A stretch of DNA of 48,189 nt, taken from positions 1 to 48,189 of the forward strand of contig JAEZWK010000019.1 in NCBI GenBank assembly GCA_023443045.1. Reading direction: 5' to 3'. This DNA comes from Bacillota bacterium. GTDB lineage: Bacteria; Bacillota_A; Clostridia; Tissierellales; Peptoniphilaceae. This document shows positions 26,139 through 35,940 of this stretch, in pieces (the first letter of the stretch is position 1; each line of letters begins with the position of its first letter). The notes beneath the pieces were generated by a model, which worked only from the letters and a program-made list of their open reading frames with translations, was not told where the DNA came from and ran no database searches. A program made the translations under genes and the position numbers.

Positions 26139-27609
26139 TATTCACCTTGTATATATAATCAATTATTGTACCATCTCTATATTGACTAAAACCAATAATT
26201 TTATTATTTTTATTTTTCTTTTCTTTTGGTTTACCTATAATAGATTCTTGAACATTTTTTAATTCTTCTATCGTCATATATGAAACTTTTGCGTTGTCCA
26301 AAGCATCCATTATATCTTTTCTATTCGAATTTACAGCAACTCCTCTTTCGGTAACTAAAACATCCACTGTAGAACCTGGAGTAGTAATAACTCCCACTCT
26401 ATCTACAATGAGTGGAATTCTTCCTTGGCAAAGTTTTGAAACTATGATAGAAACTTTTGCACCAAAAGCGGTATCTTGGTGTCCTCCGCTACCACCCATA
26501 ATATATCCATCATGACCAGAAATTACATTTACATTAAAATTGGTATCTATCTCTGTTGCTCCTAAAATTACAAAATCCAAACTGTTAACAATTACATCTT
26601 TTTCTGTGCTAGCATATTTTTCTGCACTCATAGAAATATGTTCTGGATCTTCTTTCAAACTTGCAGCAGATTTTAAATCAAAACATTGTACATCATAGAT
26701 TGATTTAAAAAGACCATCATGTAGCATATCGATCAAATCACCTGTAACTCCGCCACTAGCAAAATTACCTACTATCGAATTTTCCTTCATATACTCGCCT
26801 AAATATTTGGTAACAGCTAAAGATGTTCCACCAGCACCTGATTGATAACACAATCCATCTTTAACAAGACCTGTTGCAACCATAACTTCTACTGTTTTTT
26901 TGGCAATGGCTAAACCGACTGGATCTTTTGTAACTCGTGTAGTACCACTAACAATACCATTAGGATCCCCTATCGAATCTATTTTTATTAGGTAATCAAT
27001 TCTTTCTTGTGGTATTTCAGTTTTTGATTCATTTTTTATAATAGTATCAGTAATTCCTACCACTTTATTTGCTTTTATACTATCCGCTACAGCATATCCC
27101 AAAACTCCACAAAAAGCCTTTCCTTCTACCGCAGATAAATTACCATGTATATCTGAAGCAGGAGCTGCTATAAAAGCTGCATCTATTTTAATTTCATCAG
27201 CCATTATACTTCTAGCTCTACCACCATGACTTTGCATAAGGAGTTTACCGCGTAATTTTCCTTCACTAATTGCTTTGGCTACTGGTCCAGACATATAAGA
27301 GGTCACAACATTTGTTATAGTTCCATCTTCAATTAAAGGTACTAATTCTTTGTGAGTAGGAAAAATTGATGACATAACAAGAGTAATATCTTTAATATTT
27401 CTTTTATGAATTTCTGTCATCACAATATTTGCCACATAATCACCATTTCTTAGATGATGATGAAAAGAAACTGAGCAGCCATCTTTTAAATTTAATTTTT
27501 CAAAAAGTTCATCAAAATTTTTAACCCATTTATTATGTTTTTTAGACTTATCAGGATAATAATTTTCTAGAGCTTTATCATAATTTAAATTATTTAAGTA
27601 ACTCAACAT
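26128..27609 (-). CDS. citF: citramalate lyase alpha subunit (CitF-like)
   Basis: Acyl-carrier-protein transferase subunit of citrate/citramalate lyase, 493 residues. It exchanges acetyl for citramalyl on the CitD prosthetic group. Family regions include VSFHHHLRNGDYVANIV, LMQSHGGRARSIM, SGAGGTSLAVTKYLGEYM and SGHDGYIMGGSGGHQDTAFG. AAAGGAGG precedes the ATG, which overlaps citE. Sequence alone does not separate citrate from citramalate lyase; the operon context argues for citramalate in the methylaspartate pathway, yielding acetate and pyruvate. Confidence 0.9.
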   Translation of the reverse strand: MLSYLNNLNYDKALENYYPDKSKKHNKWVKNFDELFEKLNLKDGCSVSFHHHLRNGDYVANIVMTEIHKRNIKDITLVMSSIFPTHKELVPLIEDGTITNVVTSYMSGPVAKAISEGKLRGKLLMQSHGGRARSIMADEIKIDAAFIAAPASDIHGNLSAVEGKAFCGVLGYAVADSIKANKVVGITDTIIKNESKTEIPQERIDYLIKIDSIGDPNGIVSGTTRVTKDPVGLAIAKKTVEVMVATGLVKDGLCYQSGAGGTSLAVTKYLGEYMKENSIVGNFASGGVTGDLIDMLHDGLFKSIYDVQCFDLKSAASLKEDPEHISMSAEKYASTEKDVIVNSLDFVILGATEIDTNFNVNVISGHDGYIMGGSGGHQDTAFGAKVSIIVSKLCQGRIPLIVDRVGVITTPGSTVDVLVTERGVAVNSNRKDIMDALDNAKVSYMTIEELKNVQESIIGKPKEKKNKNNKIIGFSQYRDGTIIDYIYKVNNEV

Positions 27610-28444
27610 ACTCCTCCTTTAACTGAGAAACAGCTAACAAAACATCTCTTGCTCTTAAGATAATAGGTCTGTCAACCATTTTACCATCTAAACTAAATGC
27701 CCCTTTACCATCAATCTTAGCTTGCTTCAATGCTTCAAAAACTCTAAGAGCATATTGAACGTCTTTTTCGCTTGGCATATAAATTTTATTTACTATATCA
27801 ACATGTCTAGGACTAATAAGTGCTCTTCCTGTCATTCCTAAACCTTTTGCTTTAAGAGTATCTTTTTCTAGTCCTTCTAAATCATCTGTATCTGTCCACG
27901 GTGTATCTATTGCTTGTAATCTATTTGATTTTGCAGCAGCAACAATTTTCATTCTCGCATAAAGAATTTCATTAGAATCTTTAGTTCTTTGAGCACCTAA
28001 ATCTAAAGTTAAATCTTCAGCACCCAATAAAACTCCTACAAGTTTGTCTGATGCAGACAATGTATCATATGCATTCTCTAAACTTTTTGATGTTTCAATA
28101 AGAGCAAAAATTTCTAAATCAGTATCTTTAATCTCGTTGTGTAAAATCTCTACGGTCTCTTTGCTCGCTTTTGGTAACATAAAACCTTTAATAGGCAAAT
28201 TTTTTAACTCATCCACATCTTCTTTAAAATATGGTGTATCCGGCGGATTTATCCTGATAAAAATTTCTTTATCAGAAGCTATTTCTTTTATAAAGTTACT
28301 TACTAAATCTCTAGCAGCATCTTTATTATCTAAACTAACTGCATCTTCCAAATCAACTAAATAAGCATCAGCACCTAATATATCCATAGATTGTAACATC
28401 CCGGGGTTATTTCCGGGTATAAATAACATTGTTTTATATTTCAT
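27590..28444 (-). CDS. citE: citramalate lyase beta subunit (CitE-like)
   Basis: Cleaves the citramalyl thioester to pyruvate and acetyl-CitD. The 284-residue TIM-barrel protein has the HpcH/CitE signatures: LFIPGNNPGMLQSMDILGAD, DLEDAV with metal-binding acid, EIFIRINPPDT, ALIETSKSLENA and LLGAEDLTLDLG. GAGGTG precedes the ATG. It lies between citD and citF in the order citD-citE-citF. Confidence 0.93.
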   Translation of the reverse strand: MKYKTMLFIPGNNPGMLQSMDILGADAYLVDLEDAVSLDNKDAARDLVSNFIKEIASDKEIFIRINPPDTPYFKEDVDELKNLPIKGFMLPKASKETVEILHNEIKDTDLEIFALIETSKSLENAYDTLSASDKLVGVLLGAEDLTLDLGAQRTKDSNEILYARMKIVAAAKSNRLQAIDTPWTDTDDLEGLEKDTLKAKGLGMTGRALISPRHVDIVNKIYMPSEKDVQYALRVFEALKQAKIDGKGAFSLDGKMVDRPIILRARDVLLAVSQLKEEYVELLK

Positions 28445-28453
28445 AAAGCACCT

Positions 28454-28720
28454 CTACATAGAAGAACGTCTAACAGCAGTTTTAACTCTAGATTTAATAG
28501 TATAATCTAAAGCACCACGATCATCAATCATAACTTTAGCTTTTTTTACATCCAATTCATTTAGAACTTCTTCTACTACTTTTTTTATCTGATCACCAAA
28601 CATATCAAAAACGACAGAAGTAACAATAATTTCCAAATTTTCACAAGGCTCAATCTCTACAATTAAATCATTTGATTCAAAAGAGCCTGCTCTAGATTTC
28701 TTTATGATTTTTGTTTCCAT
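28454..28720 (-). CDS. citD: citramalate lyase acyl carrier protein (CitD-like)
   Basis: Small carrier subunit, 88 residues. The modified serine is probably S16 in AGSFESND, matching S14 of Klebsiella CitD, which carries phosphoribosyl-dephospho-CoA. Its start overlaps the mesaconase beta gene by 19 bases and the ribosome binding site is weak, so translational coupling is likely. The maturation enzymes CitC, CitX and CitG are not in this window. Confidence 0.9.
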   Translation of the reverse strand: METKIIKKSRAGSFESNDLIVEIEPCENLEIIVTSVVFDMFGDQIKKVVEEVLNELDVKKAKVMIDDRGALDYTIKSRVKTAVRRSSM

Positions 28721-29262
28721 AACAAATATTCATTTACCCCCGTTTCATATAAATTTTTTCCTGTAGAATCTATAATAACAGTTGCTGGAAAATCTTCTAC
28801 AACTAATTTTCTAACAGCCTCAGGACCTAAATCTTCGTAACATATAACTTCTGCTGACTTAATTCTATCTTTAATTATGGCAGCAGCTCCTCCAATAGCA
28901 GCAAAATAAACTGCCCCTTTTTCTATAATTTTATCAATAACTTCTTGGTTTCTTCTACCTTTACCAATCATTCCCATAATACCTTCATCCATCAACCTAG
29001 GAGAATATGGGTCCATTCTATAGCTTGAAGTCGGTCCAGCGGAACCAATTACTTCACCAGGTTTTGTAGGTGAAGGTCCTACAAAATAAATTACTGCACC
29101 TTCTGGGTCAAAAGGTAGTTTTTCACCTCTTTCTAAAGCTTCAACCAATCTTTTATGAGCTGCATCTCTAGCTGTATATATAACTCCAGAAATGAGCACA
29201 TTATCGCCTGCTTTTAAATCTTTTAAACTCTCTCTAGTAAAAGGTGCAACTAAATTAATCAT
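28702..29262 (-). CDS. mesaconase beta subunit (class I fumarase-like)
   Basis: C-terminal-type subunit of a two-subunit class I [4Fe-4S] hydro-lyase, 186 residues. Motifs include GDNVLISGVIYTARDAAHKR, YFVGPSPTKPGEVIGSAGPT and MGMIGKGRRNQEV. With the alpha subunit it should hydrate mesaconate to citramalate; fumarase or tartrate dehydratase activity is possible from sequence, and the position between methylaspartase and citramalate lyase genes decides the call. AGGAGG precedes the ATG. Confidence 0.87.
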   Translation of the reverse strand: MINLVAPFTRESLKDLKAGDNVLISGVIYTARDAAHKRLVEALERGEKLPFDPEGAVIYFVGPSPTKPGEVIGSAGPTSSYRMDPYSPRLMDEGIMGMIGKGRRNQEVIDKIIEKGAVYFAAIGGAAAIIKDRIKSAEVICYEDLGPEAVRKLVVEDFPATVIIDSTGKNLYETGVNEYLLWKQKS

Positions 29263-29270
29263 AATACCTC

Positions 29271-30113
29271 CTAAAATCTCGCGTGCTGATGTCTAGCTGC
29301 ATGACAATTTATATTAACAGAAACAGGTAGCCCAGCAATATGTGTAGGATATGTTTCTATCAAAACTCTCAAACAAGTAGTTCTACCACCAAATCCCTGT
29401 GGTCCAATTCCTAAATTATTTATTTCTTCTTCTAATTCTTTTTCTAACTCTGCATAAAATGGATCATCATTATATTTATCTAGATCTCTAAATAATGCTT
29501 TCTTAGCTAATAAAGCAGATCTATCAAAAGTTCCACCGATACCTACACCCAAAATTATAGGAGGGCATGCATTTGGGCCTGCCAACCTAGCAGCTTCTAT
29601 TACAAATTCTTTTACACCTTCAAGTCCATCAGCTGGTTTTAACATTTTTTGTCTACTCATATTCTCACTTCCAAAACCTTTTGCTGCTATATAAATATCT
29701 AAATTATCACCTGGAACTATTTGATAATTAATACATCCTGGTGTATTATCCTTTGTATTCTCACGACGAAGTGGATCTTTTACAACACTTTTTCTTAAGA
29801 ATCCTTCTTCATATCCCTGCCTTATACCTTCATTTATTGCATCTTCTAAATAACCATTTACTATGTGGACATCTTGACCAATTTCTACAAAACAAACAAC
29901 CATTCCTGTATCTTGACACATTGGCACAAATTCTCTATCAGCCATTTTAGCATTATCAATAATCGTTTGCAAAGTATCTTTTGCTAATTGCCAATCTTCT
30001 TCGCTATGTTTTTTTAATAATGTATCCATTACATCCTTTGGTAAACGAAAATTCATATCCATTACCATTTCTTTTACTTTTTGAGTTATGTCTTTACAAT
30101 CTACAGATTTCAT
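29271..30113 (-). CDS. mesaconase alpha subunit (class I fumarase-like)
   Basis: Iron-sulfur catalytic subunit, about 280 residues. Cluster cysteines are probably those in PMCQDTGMVVCFVEIG, NACPPIILGVGIGGTFD and NINCHAARH; GPQGFGGRTTCLRV is a family block. ATG 30113 follows AGGAGG; an in-frame start 18 bases earlier precedes that site and is rejected. It pairs with the beta subunit immediately downstream. Confidence 0.88.
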   Translation of the reverse strand: MKSVDCKDITQKVKEMVMDMNFRLPKDVMDTLLKKHSEEDWQLAKDTLQTIIDNAKMADREFVPMCQDTGMVVCFVEIGQDVHIVNGYLEDAINEGIRQGYEEGFLRKSVVKDPLRRENTKDNTPGCINYQIVPGDNLDIYIAAKGFGSENMSRQKMLKPADGLEGVKEFVIEAARLAGPNACPPIILGVGIGGTFDRSALLAKKALFRDLDKYNDDPFYAELEKELEEEINNLGIGPQGFGGRTTCLRVLIETYPTHIAGLPVSVNINCHAARHQHARF

Positions 30114-30145
30114 GTTTCCTCCTATGTACAAAGGGGAAAAACCCC

Positions 30146-31387
30146 TTATTTATTTCTTTTGAGTAATCTTTCTACTCTATTCATTTCATTATTTACTAAC
30201 ATAATTCCTTCATCTACACCCATTCCTGGTTTAGCCAATTGTTGTAAAGCGCCAGTTGCCATAGATATATCTGTTAGTATTTCTGCAGAAACATTTGTTT
30301 CGTTACATGTTCCACCACAATAAGCTCCTACATTTTTTTCTTTACAATATTTAACAGCTTTGATTGTATTATTTATACCACCTAAATCTGGAGTTTTAAT
30401 TTGAATTACATGACCTGCTTTATTATCTGCGAAGTATTTAACATCTTCAAAAGTATTGCACCATTCATCTGCAACCAATTCAACTTTTATATTATTATCA
30501 TCTAAAGATTTTGTTAAATCTCTTAATGCTTCCATCTGTAATGTTCTATCTCCCATATCCATAGGTCCTTCTATTCTTACTTTAAATGGTTTTGCAGTTT
30601 CTTCTACTTTTCTCATATATTCAGTCATTTTAGCAACATCATTATTTGTAAAATCACCTATAGTTCCATATACATCTATATGAAAGATTGGACTGTATGA
30701 ATCATTTGCTCTAAATTTAATAATTCTATCTCTTAACCAAGCAATATATTCTAAAAGTTTTTCACCATTTTTACCAGTCTTCTCTTCTACATTGTTAAAT
30801 AATCCGTGAGGTAAAACTTCTACTTCTTTTATAATCATTTTATCTGCATTTGTATATCTATCATCACCAGATTGTGCAAAAATAGGAACTCTTTTAATTT
30901 CTACACCAGTATTATACTCATCTTTTACAACTTCACTTCTGGTAATATGTTTTGATTTTGCAACAGCATCTAAAATTGCTTGAGTTACACCATATCTAAT
31001 TGCAGTGTGTAATCTTTTTCCATCGATTTCCATGGAATCAATTTCTTCTGCCAAATTTTTAAAAGAATCTAATTCTCTATTCAATAACTTTTCTTTTATA
31101 GGACCTTCAATAACTGGAATAAAATCCTTAGCTAAAAATAATGGATCACGTCCGCCAGCTCCTGAATATTGAACAGCTGCACAATCACCTAAAGCTACCT
31201 GACCATCTTCAAGAATTATCATTACAGAAATACTTTCTCCAGGAATTCTAATAGCTGGAAATCCTTCGGTTTTAACTTCGCCGATATAAAACATTCCATC
31301 ATGTGTAGCACCACATTTGATAGCTTTTTGGTCATCAAAGTAAAAACCTGTTTTTCCTGCACTACAAACTAAATCAACAATTTTCAT
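30146..31387 (-). CDS. mal: methylaspartate ammonia-lyase
   Basis: Removes ammonia from (2S,3S)-3-methylaspartate to give mesaconate. At 413 residues it is exactly the length of the Clostridium tetanomorphum enzyme and collinear with it: catalytic H194 (VLPHGL) and K331 (IQIKTPDLGG) fall at the same numbers, with magnesium ligands in FHIDVYG, RIEGP and ADEWC. ATG 31387 follows GGAGG. It sits between glutamate mutase and mesaconase genes. Confidence 0.96.
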   Translation of the reverse strand: MKIVDLVCSAGKTGFYFDDQKAIKCGATHDGMFYIGEVKTEGFPAIRIPGESISVMIILEDGQVALGDCAAVQYSGAGGRDPLFLAKDFIPVIEGPIKEKLLNRELDSFKNLAEEIDSMEIDGKRLHTAIRYGVTQAILDAVAKSKHITRSEVVKDEYNTGVEIKRVPIFAQSGDDRYTNADKMIIKEVEVLPHGLFNNVEEKTGKNGEKLLEYIAWLRDRIIKFRANDSYSPIFHIDVYGTIGDFTNNDVAKMTEYMRKVEETAKPFKVRIEGPMDMGDRTLQMEALRDLTKSLDDNNIKVELVADEWCNTFEDVKYFADNKAGHVIQIKTPDLGGINNTIKAVKYCKEKNVGAYCGGTCNETNVSAEILTDISMATGALQQLAKPGMGVDEGIMLVNNEMNRVERLLKRNK

Positions 31388-31404
31388 AAATTCCTCCAAA
31401 TAAT

Positions 31405-32859
31405 TTATTTTTGTGGTCTTCCAATCAACTTTCCAAATCCTACAGCAAAAATATCATCTACAGTCATTTGGAATCCAACTTCCCTATTTTCGAAGTTTCC
31501 TCTTTTTTCTAATTTTTGTCTGTTTATATCCTTGATTTCTTTACTAAATGGTAAATTTCCGCATTCTAAATATCTAACACAACCTTCATTATCTCTAGCA
31601 GGCATCATAAGACCTCTATTATATTTAGATGGACCAAATGGAATATCCAAAACACCAGCCTCAAAACCTTTTACTGTTCCTATGGCTAAATCTCCCATTC
31701 CCAATTTATATGTTTCTTCAATTATAGCCCTAGTCTCTGCTTTAATCAAATCAATCTCTTCTTGTAATCTCTTAGAATCCGGTAATCTTTGACCTTCTAG
31801 CATATTTAAAACCATTTTAGTGCATTTGATACCTTCTGCATTTGCTTCTTTTGTTGGAATACCTATTGCTTCGTGAGGAGTTTTTACTATTACTTTAGTT
31901 GCACCAGCTAAAGCTGCAGTTGCTGATCCCCAAGCGATTACTCCAAATGCTTTTGATTCATCTTGAGGGAATCCACCCATCCATTGGTGAAATACTGTAG
32001 TAACAACAACATTTTTATAGCCTAATTTAGCAATATATTCTTCTAATTGTTCCTCTAACGCTCTGATAGCGGCAACATCTTGCACTAGATTTCCACATTG
32101 GCCATATCCGACTGTCAAGCTTTTTACACCTTGCTCACAAGCTAAAAGTGCTTCTATAATTGCAACCGCATTTGAAATACTAGGTGGTACTAAAGTTCCA
32201 GTAAGTGGACCAAATGGTTCTCTATTAATTTTAATTCCATTATCTTCATAGAAACCAACTAACCTATCACAATACTGCCAATCAAGTAATGATTTTTCTA
32301 TTGTAACAGCTTTAGCATAAGGTACATTATATGAAATTCCGCCACCTTCGTTTGAGGTATAACCTCCAGCATGCATAATTTCAGCAAGTAATCTTGCATC
32401 TGGAGTGCCGTGTCTAATTTGTACAGGTACTTTAATCGACTCTACAACCTGTCTAGCTCCATGTACACCATGGTTAACTCCAGGAAATCCATTTAAAAGT
32501 GATCTTCCTGCTTTTTTACTTTCCTCTATACCATGCTCACATTCTTCATATCTATTTTGACGAGTATACGCATCAATTGTACTGGGTAAAAAGTCTGCTC
32601 CACCCTCATCTTGTAGAAATTGCAAAAGCTCAATATGTTTATCAATTAATGCAACACCAGCTCTTGGCTGGGCCATAGTGATTTTATTTTCTTTAGCTTT
32701 TTCAAGTTTTATAGCAAAATTCTTTTCATCTGGAAGTGATTTTAAATAAGGGATGGATTCATTGAAATCAACATCTTTTCCTGTTGGCCATCCTTTAAGT
32801 ACTTCACTTCTTATATCCATAAATTCGCCTTCAGACCACTTTTTATTCTGTAACTTCAT
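31405..32859 (-). CDS. glmE: glutamate mutase epsilon (E) subunit
   Basis: Large TIM-barrel subunit of adenosylcobalamin-dependent glutamate mutase, converting L-glutamate to (2S,3S)-3-methylaspartate. The 484 residues align end to end with the Clostridium cochlearium enzyme (about 483): [53 protein letters not shown] and [20 protein letters not shown] precedes the ATG, which overlaps glmL. Confidence 0.96.
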   Translation of the reverse strand: MKLQNKKWSEGEFMDIRSEVLKGWPTGKDVDFNESIPYLKSLPDEKNFAIKLEKAKENKITMAQPRAGVALIDKHIELLQFLQDEGGADFLPSTIDAYTRQNRYEECEHGIEESKKAGRSLLNGFPGVNHGVHGARQVVESIKVPVQIRHGTPDARLLAEIMHAGGYTSNEGGGISYNVPYAKAVTIEKSLLDWQYCDRLVGFYEDNGIKINREPFGPLTGTLVPPSISNAVAIIEALLACEQGVKSLTVGYGQCGNLVQDVAAIRALEEQLEEYIAKLGYKNVVVTTVFHQWMGGFPQDESKAFGVIAWGSATAALAGATKVIVKTPHEAIGIPTKEANAEGIKCTKMVLNMLEGQRLPDSKRLQEEIDLIKAETRAIIEETYKLGMGDLAIGTVKGFEAGVLDIPFGPSKYNRGLMMPARDNEGCVRYLECGNLPFSKEIKDINRQKLEKRGNFENREVGFQMTVDDIFAVGFGKLIGRPQK

Positions 32860-34249
32860 TTTTATTCTCCATTATATATTTTTTCATAATTCTTATAGAC
32901 ATATCTTTATCAACCGTTGATAAAAGTCCCATTGCCGATAAAATATATGTTTTATCTGTGTAAAACTTAGGAAATCTCGGTTTTAAACTATTCAAATCTT
33001 CTGGTTTGAATTTAGATGCTGACAAGATTTCATCTGGATTTTTACTATTTACTAAAATTCCACCAGTACCAATTATTGTTTTGAAATCTGTAAGATCTTT
33101 ACCTCTTTGTGAATACACAACACCTAATGGACTATATACCGGTTCAACTACACCTGCGTGTCTTTTTACACTTAAATCTACGCAAATCTTTGCCATTGCT
33201 TCATCAAAATTAATATCTTTTTCCTCTGTTGATACAAAGGAAGTGTTTTCATATCTTTTAGAATATTCTTTTTCAATATCAATGTTTGAGCAGTCCAAAT
33301 ATTGTTCGAGCATTCTTCTACCACTTGCTTCATATACACTCATGGCACTGTAGCGCATACCCAAATCACCCTCTACAGTTCTTTTGGCCATAGGTTCTTC
33401 TAATCCGCTTAAGAACACACCAGGCTTAGTAGGATCTCCCTTCCCAATGGTATGAACATCTGTTGTTGCTCCACCTATATCTATAATCATTATCTCACCA
33501 ACACCCTCTTCATTTACAGTTCCTTCTCCTAATGCTTCTGCTGCTTTTAAAACAGCTTGAGGTGTAGGCATTATAACTTTTGATATATCATTTTCTACAG
33601 AATCCATACCTTTAGCTTTAGTTATATTGTTCATAAATATTTCTCTTATAGCTTCTCTAGCAGGGTCGACATTTATAACATTAATTTTGGGCATTACATT
33701 TTCTGTCATATGATAAATAACTTTATCTTTAAATATCTCTTCTATTTTATCGTACGCAGTTTTATTACCAGCTACAACAATTGGAATATCAATTCCTACA
33801 TCTACCAAACCTTGAGCGTTGTGTAAGATGGTTTCTTCGTTACCTCCATCAGTTCCGCCTGCTAAAAGAATCATATCAGCAACACTTCTTTTAATTTCCA
33901 AAAACTCAGAATTATTTAATTTAAATGCATAATTACCAATAACTCTAGCTCCAGCACCAAGCGCTGCTCTCTTAGCGGCTTCTGCAGTTAAATCAGGTAC
34001 TAAACCTATGGAAATAATCTTAAGTCCTCCTGCTGCAGATGAACAAGCGAGTGTTTTTACTATATTAATCTCATTAAAATTTTTAACTTTGCCTTTTAAT
34101 TCATTAATCGCATTATTGTAACCGATTATTACATTTTCTGCAACTGTAGTGTATGCCTTCGCAGTTGCTATAATTTCTTCTTTGGTTATATCCACTAAAG
34201 TCAACTTAGTAAATGTGCTACCAAAATCTACAAAAAGATAAGCTTCCAT
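32843..34249 (-). CDS. glmL: GlmL/MutL, glutamate mutase-associated ATPase
   Basis: ASKHA-fold ATPase of 468 residues that travels with glutamate mutase and is thought to reactivate the cobalamin enzyme. Phosphate-binding loops are visible at the N-terminus ([14 protein letters not shown]) and in the middle ([16 protein letters not shown]), with an adenosine-site GTGGILVN. Its start shares a base with the glmS stop and its end overlaps glmE. Confidence 0.93.
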   Translation of the reverse strand: MEAYLFVDFGSTFTKLTLVDITKEEIIATAKAYTTVAENVIIGYNNAINELKGKVKNFNEINIVKTLACSSAAGGLKIISIGLVPDLTAEAAKRAALGAGARVIGNYAFKLNNSEFLEIKRSVADMILLAGGTDGGNEETILHNAQGLVDVGIDIPIVVAGNKTAYDKIEEIFKDKVIYHMTENVMPKINVINVDPAREAIREIFMNNITKAKGMDSVENDISKVIMPTPQAVLKAAEALGEGTVNEEGVGEIMIIDIGGATTDVHTIGKGDPTKPGVFLSGLEEPMAKRTVEGDLGMRYSAMSVYEASGRRMLEQYLDCSNIDIEKEYSKRYENTSFVSTEEKDINFDEAMAKICVDLSVKRHAGVVEPVYSPLGVVYSQRGKDLTDFKTIIGTGGILVNSKNPDEILSASKFKPEDLNSLKPRFPKFYTDKTYILSAMGLLSTVDKDMSIRIMKKYIMENKNEVTE

Positions 34250-34668
34250 TATTCTAGTCCTAAATCGTGTTTTAAATCCTTTATGGTTGTTTCAGGTGAT
34301 GTTCCAGGTGGATAAACTCTATTAAATCCCATTTTTTCAAATCTCAACTTAACATCTTCCCATTTTTGTTTACCTACAACGACATTACCGCCGATATATA
34401 ATAAGACATCATTTAGTCCAGCTTCGTTCATTTTATCTCTCATACCTTGTACATCTAATTCACCTTGTCCATAAAGTGATGATACACAAATTACATCCGC
34501 GTCTGTTTCCACTGCAGCATTAATAAAATCTTCCTGTGGTGACAAAACACCAATATTGATAACATTAAAACCAGCTGAGGTAAATGCATGATCTAAAATT
34601 TTAAGACCTACAGCATGGCAGTCCGATCCGATTACTCCTAAAACTAGAGTATTTCTATCTTTAGACAT
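34249..34668 (-). CDS. glmS: glutamate mutase sigma (S) subunit, cobalamin-binding
   Basis: B12-binding subunit of glutamate mutase, 139 residues. It contains the DxHxxG cobalamin-binding motif (GSDCHAVG, axial ligand H18) and the SLYGQGELD and GGNVVVGK blocks of this family. First gene of the operon, with a short leader and AAGGAGG before the ATG. This glmS is the mutase subunit, not glucosamine synthase. Confidence 0.96.
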   Translation of the reverse strand: MSKDRNTLVLGVIGSDCHAVGLKILDHAFTSAGFNVINIGVLSPQEDFINAAVETDADVICVSSLYGQGELDVQGMRDKMNEAGLNDVLLYIGGNVVVGKQKWEDVKLRFEKMGFNRVYPPGTSPETTIKDLKHDLGLE

Positions 34669-34692
34669 ATATAACCTCCTTATTATGTTTCA

Positions 34693-34721
34693 ATTATACT
34701 CCTTATTTTTCACCTATTCAA
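34693..34721 (-). promoter_or_regulatory. promoter of the glutamate fermentation operon
   Basis: Minus-strand TTGAAT (34716-34721), 17-bp spacer and TATAAT (34693-34698), with a leader of only about 18 bases before glmS. No cobalamin riboswitch fits in that space. Confidence 0.8.
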
Positions 34722-34759
34722 TATAGATAATTACATAATCTATACATATTTATTCATTC

Positions 34760-34785
34760 TGCATTAAAAAAAATAATTTAATGCA
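34760..34785. repeat. inverted repeat upstream of glmS promoter
   Basis: TGCATTAAA-N8-TTTAATGCA, 9-bp perfect arms, about 40 bp upstream of the -35 box. It could be an activator site for the fermentation operon. Confidence 0.5.
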
Positions 34786-34864
34786 AAACATAGCTTTATT
34801 TGGCAACAATATACTTTTTTTACTGTTTTTTTGCATAACATTTTAGTTTTTGGCGGCAATTTTT

Positions 34865-34894
34865 TTAAAAAAAATAAGGCCATTAAGCCTTATT
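34865..34894 (-). terminator. pot operon terminator
   Basis: Minus-strand AATAAGGC / GCCTTATT, six-base loop, then eight T; directly follows the potD stop codon. Confidence 0.9.
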
Positions 34895-35940
34895 TAAATT
34901 CCAGAGGTAAACTCTGTCCAAATTTCGTCATATAATTTTATAATATCAGAGATATCATGAAAAACTTCTGTGTTTTCTAAGTCTTTATCATCTGGATAAA
35001 GAGCTTTATTATTAACTAATTCCTCAGGTAATAGTTCTAAAGCCTTAGTTACAGGTGTAGCATATTGTAGATATTCTGCATTTTTTGCTGCTACTTCTGG
35101 TCTTAATAAATAATTTAAAAACTCTTCTGCCAACTCTTTGTTCTGAAATTGCTTTGGAATACAAGCAACGTCAAACCATAAATTAGTTCCTTCTTCAGGT
35201 AAAACATATTTATATTTACTATTTAAATTTGTAATAAATCCTGCATCTCCAGAATAAACCAAACCAATATTAGCCTCCTCAGCAGCCAATACATCTTTTA
35301 TTTCATCACCCAAATATCCATAAACAAGAGGCTTTTGTTTCATTAACTCTTCTTTAGCTTGTTCTAATTCATCTCTATCTCTAGTATTCATGGAATATCC
35401 TAATTTTCTTAATGCCATCATAAATACATCTCTTTGTGAATTATAAATTACAATATCTTTTGCATATTTTTCATCCCATAAATCTGCAAATTTTTTGAAT
35501 CCATCTGGATATTTTTCTGAATTATATACAATTCCAACAGTTCCCCAGAAATATGGTACAGAGTATTCATTACTAGGGTCTACATTTTTTTTAGAAAAAA
35601 TCTCATTTAAATTATTCAAATTTGTAATTTTATTAGTATCAATTTTTTCTAGAAGATTTTCTTTTTTCATTCTTTCAAACATATATTCTGAAGGAAATAT
35701 TACATCGATCGGATCTTTGGAGTTAGTTATTTTTACATAGAGATCTTCGTTAGTTGCAAAATCTCTATATACCACTTTACAGTCAAACTCTTTTTCAAAA
35801 TCAGAAATTATCTCTGTATTAATATAATCTCCCCAGTTAAATACGTACAGTTTTGGTTTTGATTTACCTGCACAACCTACTAAAAATGTAACGCATAAAG
35901 CTAATGCGATTACAAAACTAAATACCTTGTAATTTTTCAT
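34894..35940 (-). CDS. potD: spermidine/putrescine-binding lipoprotein PotD
   Basis: Extracellular substrate-binding protein of the polyamine ABC importer, 348 residues. Signal peptide with lipobox LVGC near residues 20-23, then a PotD-type fold: KLYVFNWGDYINTEIISDFE, VIFPSEYMFERMKKENLLEKID and VPYFWGTVGIVYN. Last gene of potABCD; GAGAGG precedes the ATG, overlapping potC. Confidence 0.93.
   Translation of the reverse strand: MKNYKVFSFVIALALCVTFLVGCAGKSKPKLYVFNWGDYINTEIISDFEKEFDCKVVYRDFATNEDLYVKITNSKDPIDVIFPSEYMFERMKKENLLEKIDTNKITNLNNLNEIFSKKNVDPSNEYSVPYFWGTVGIVYNSEKYPDGFKKFADLWDEKYAKDIVIYNSQRDVFMMALRKLGYSMNTRDRDELEQAKEELMKQKPLVYGYLGDEIKDVLAAEEANIGLVYSGDAGFITNLNSKYKYVLPEEGTNLWFDVACIPKQFQNKELAEEFLNYLLRPEVAAKNAEYLQYATPVTKALELLPEELVNNKALYPDDKDLENTEVFHDISDIIKLYDEIWTEFTSGI

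Noticed and set aside
34669..34893. Adenosylcobalamin riboswitch before glmS
   Set aside because: The predicted leader is about 18 bases and no B12-box-like conserved core is seen.
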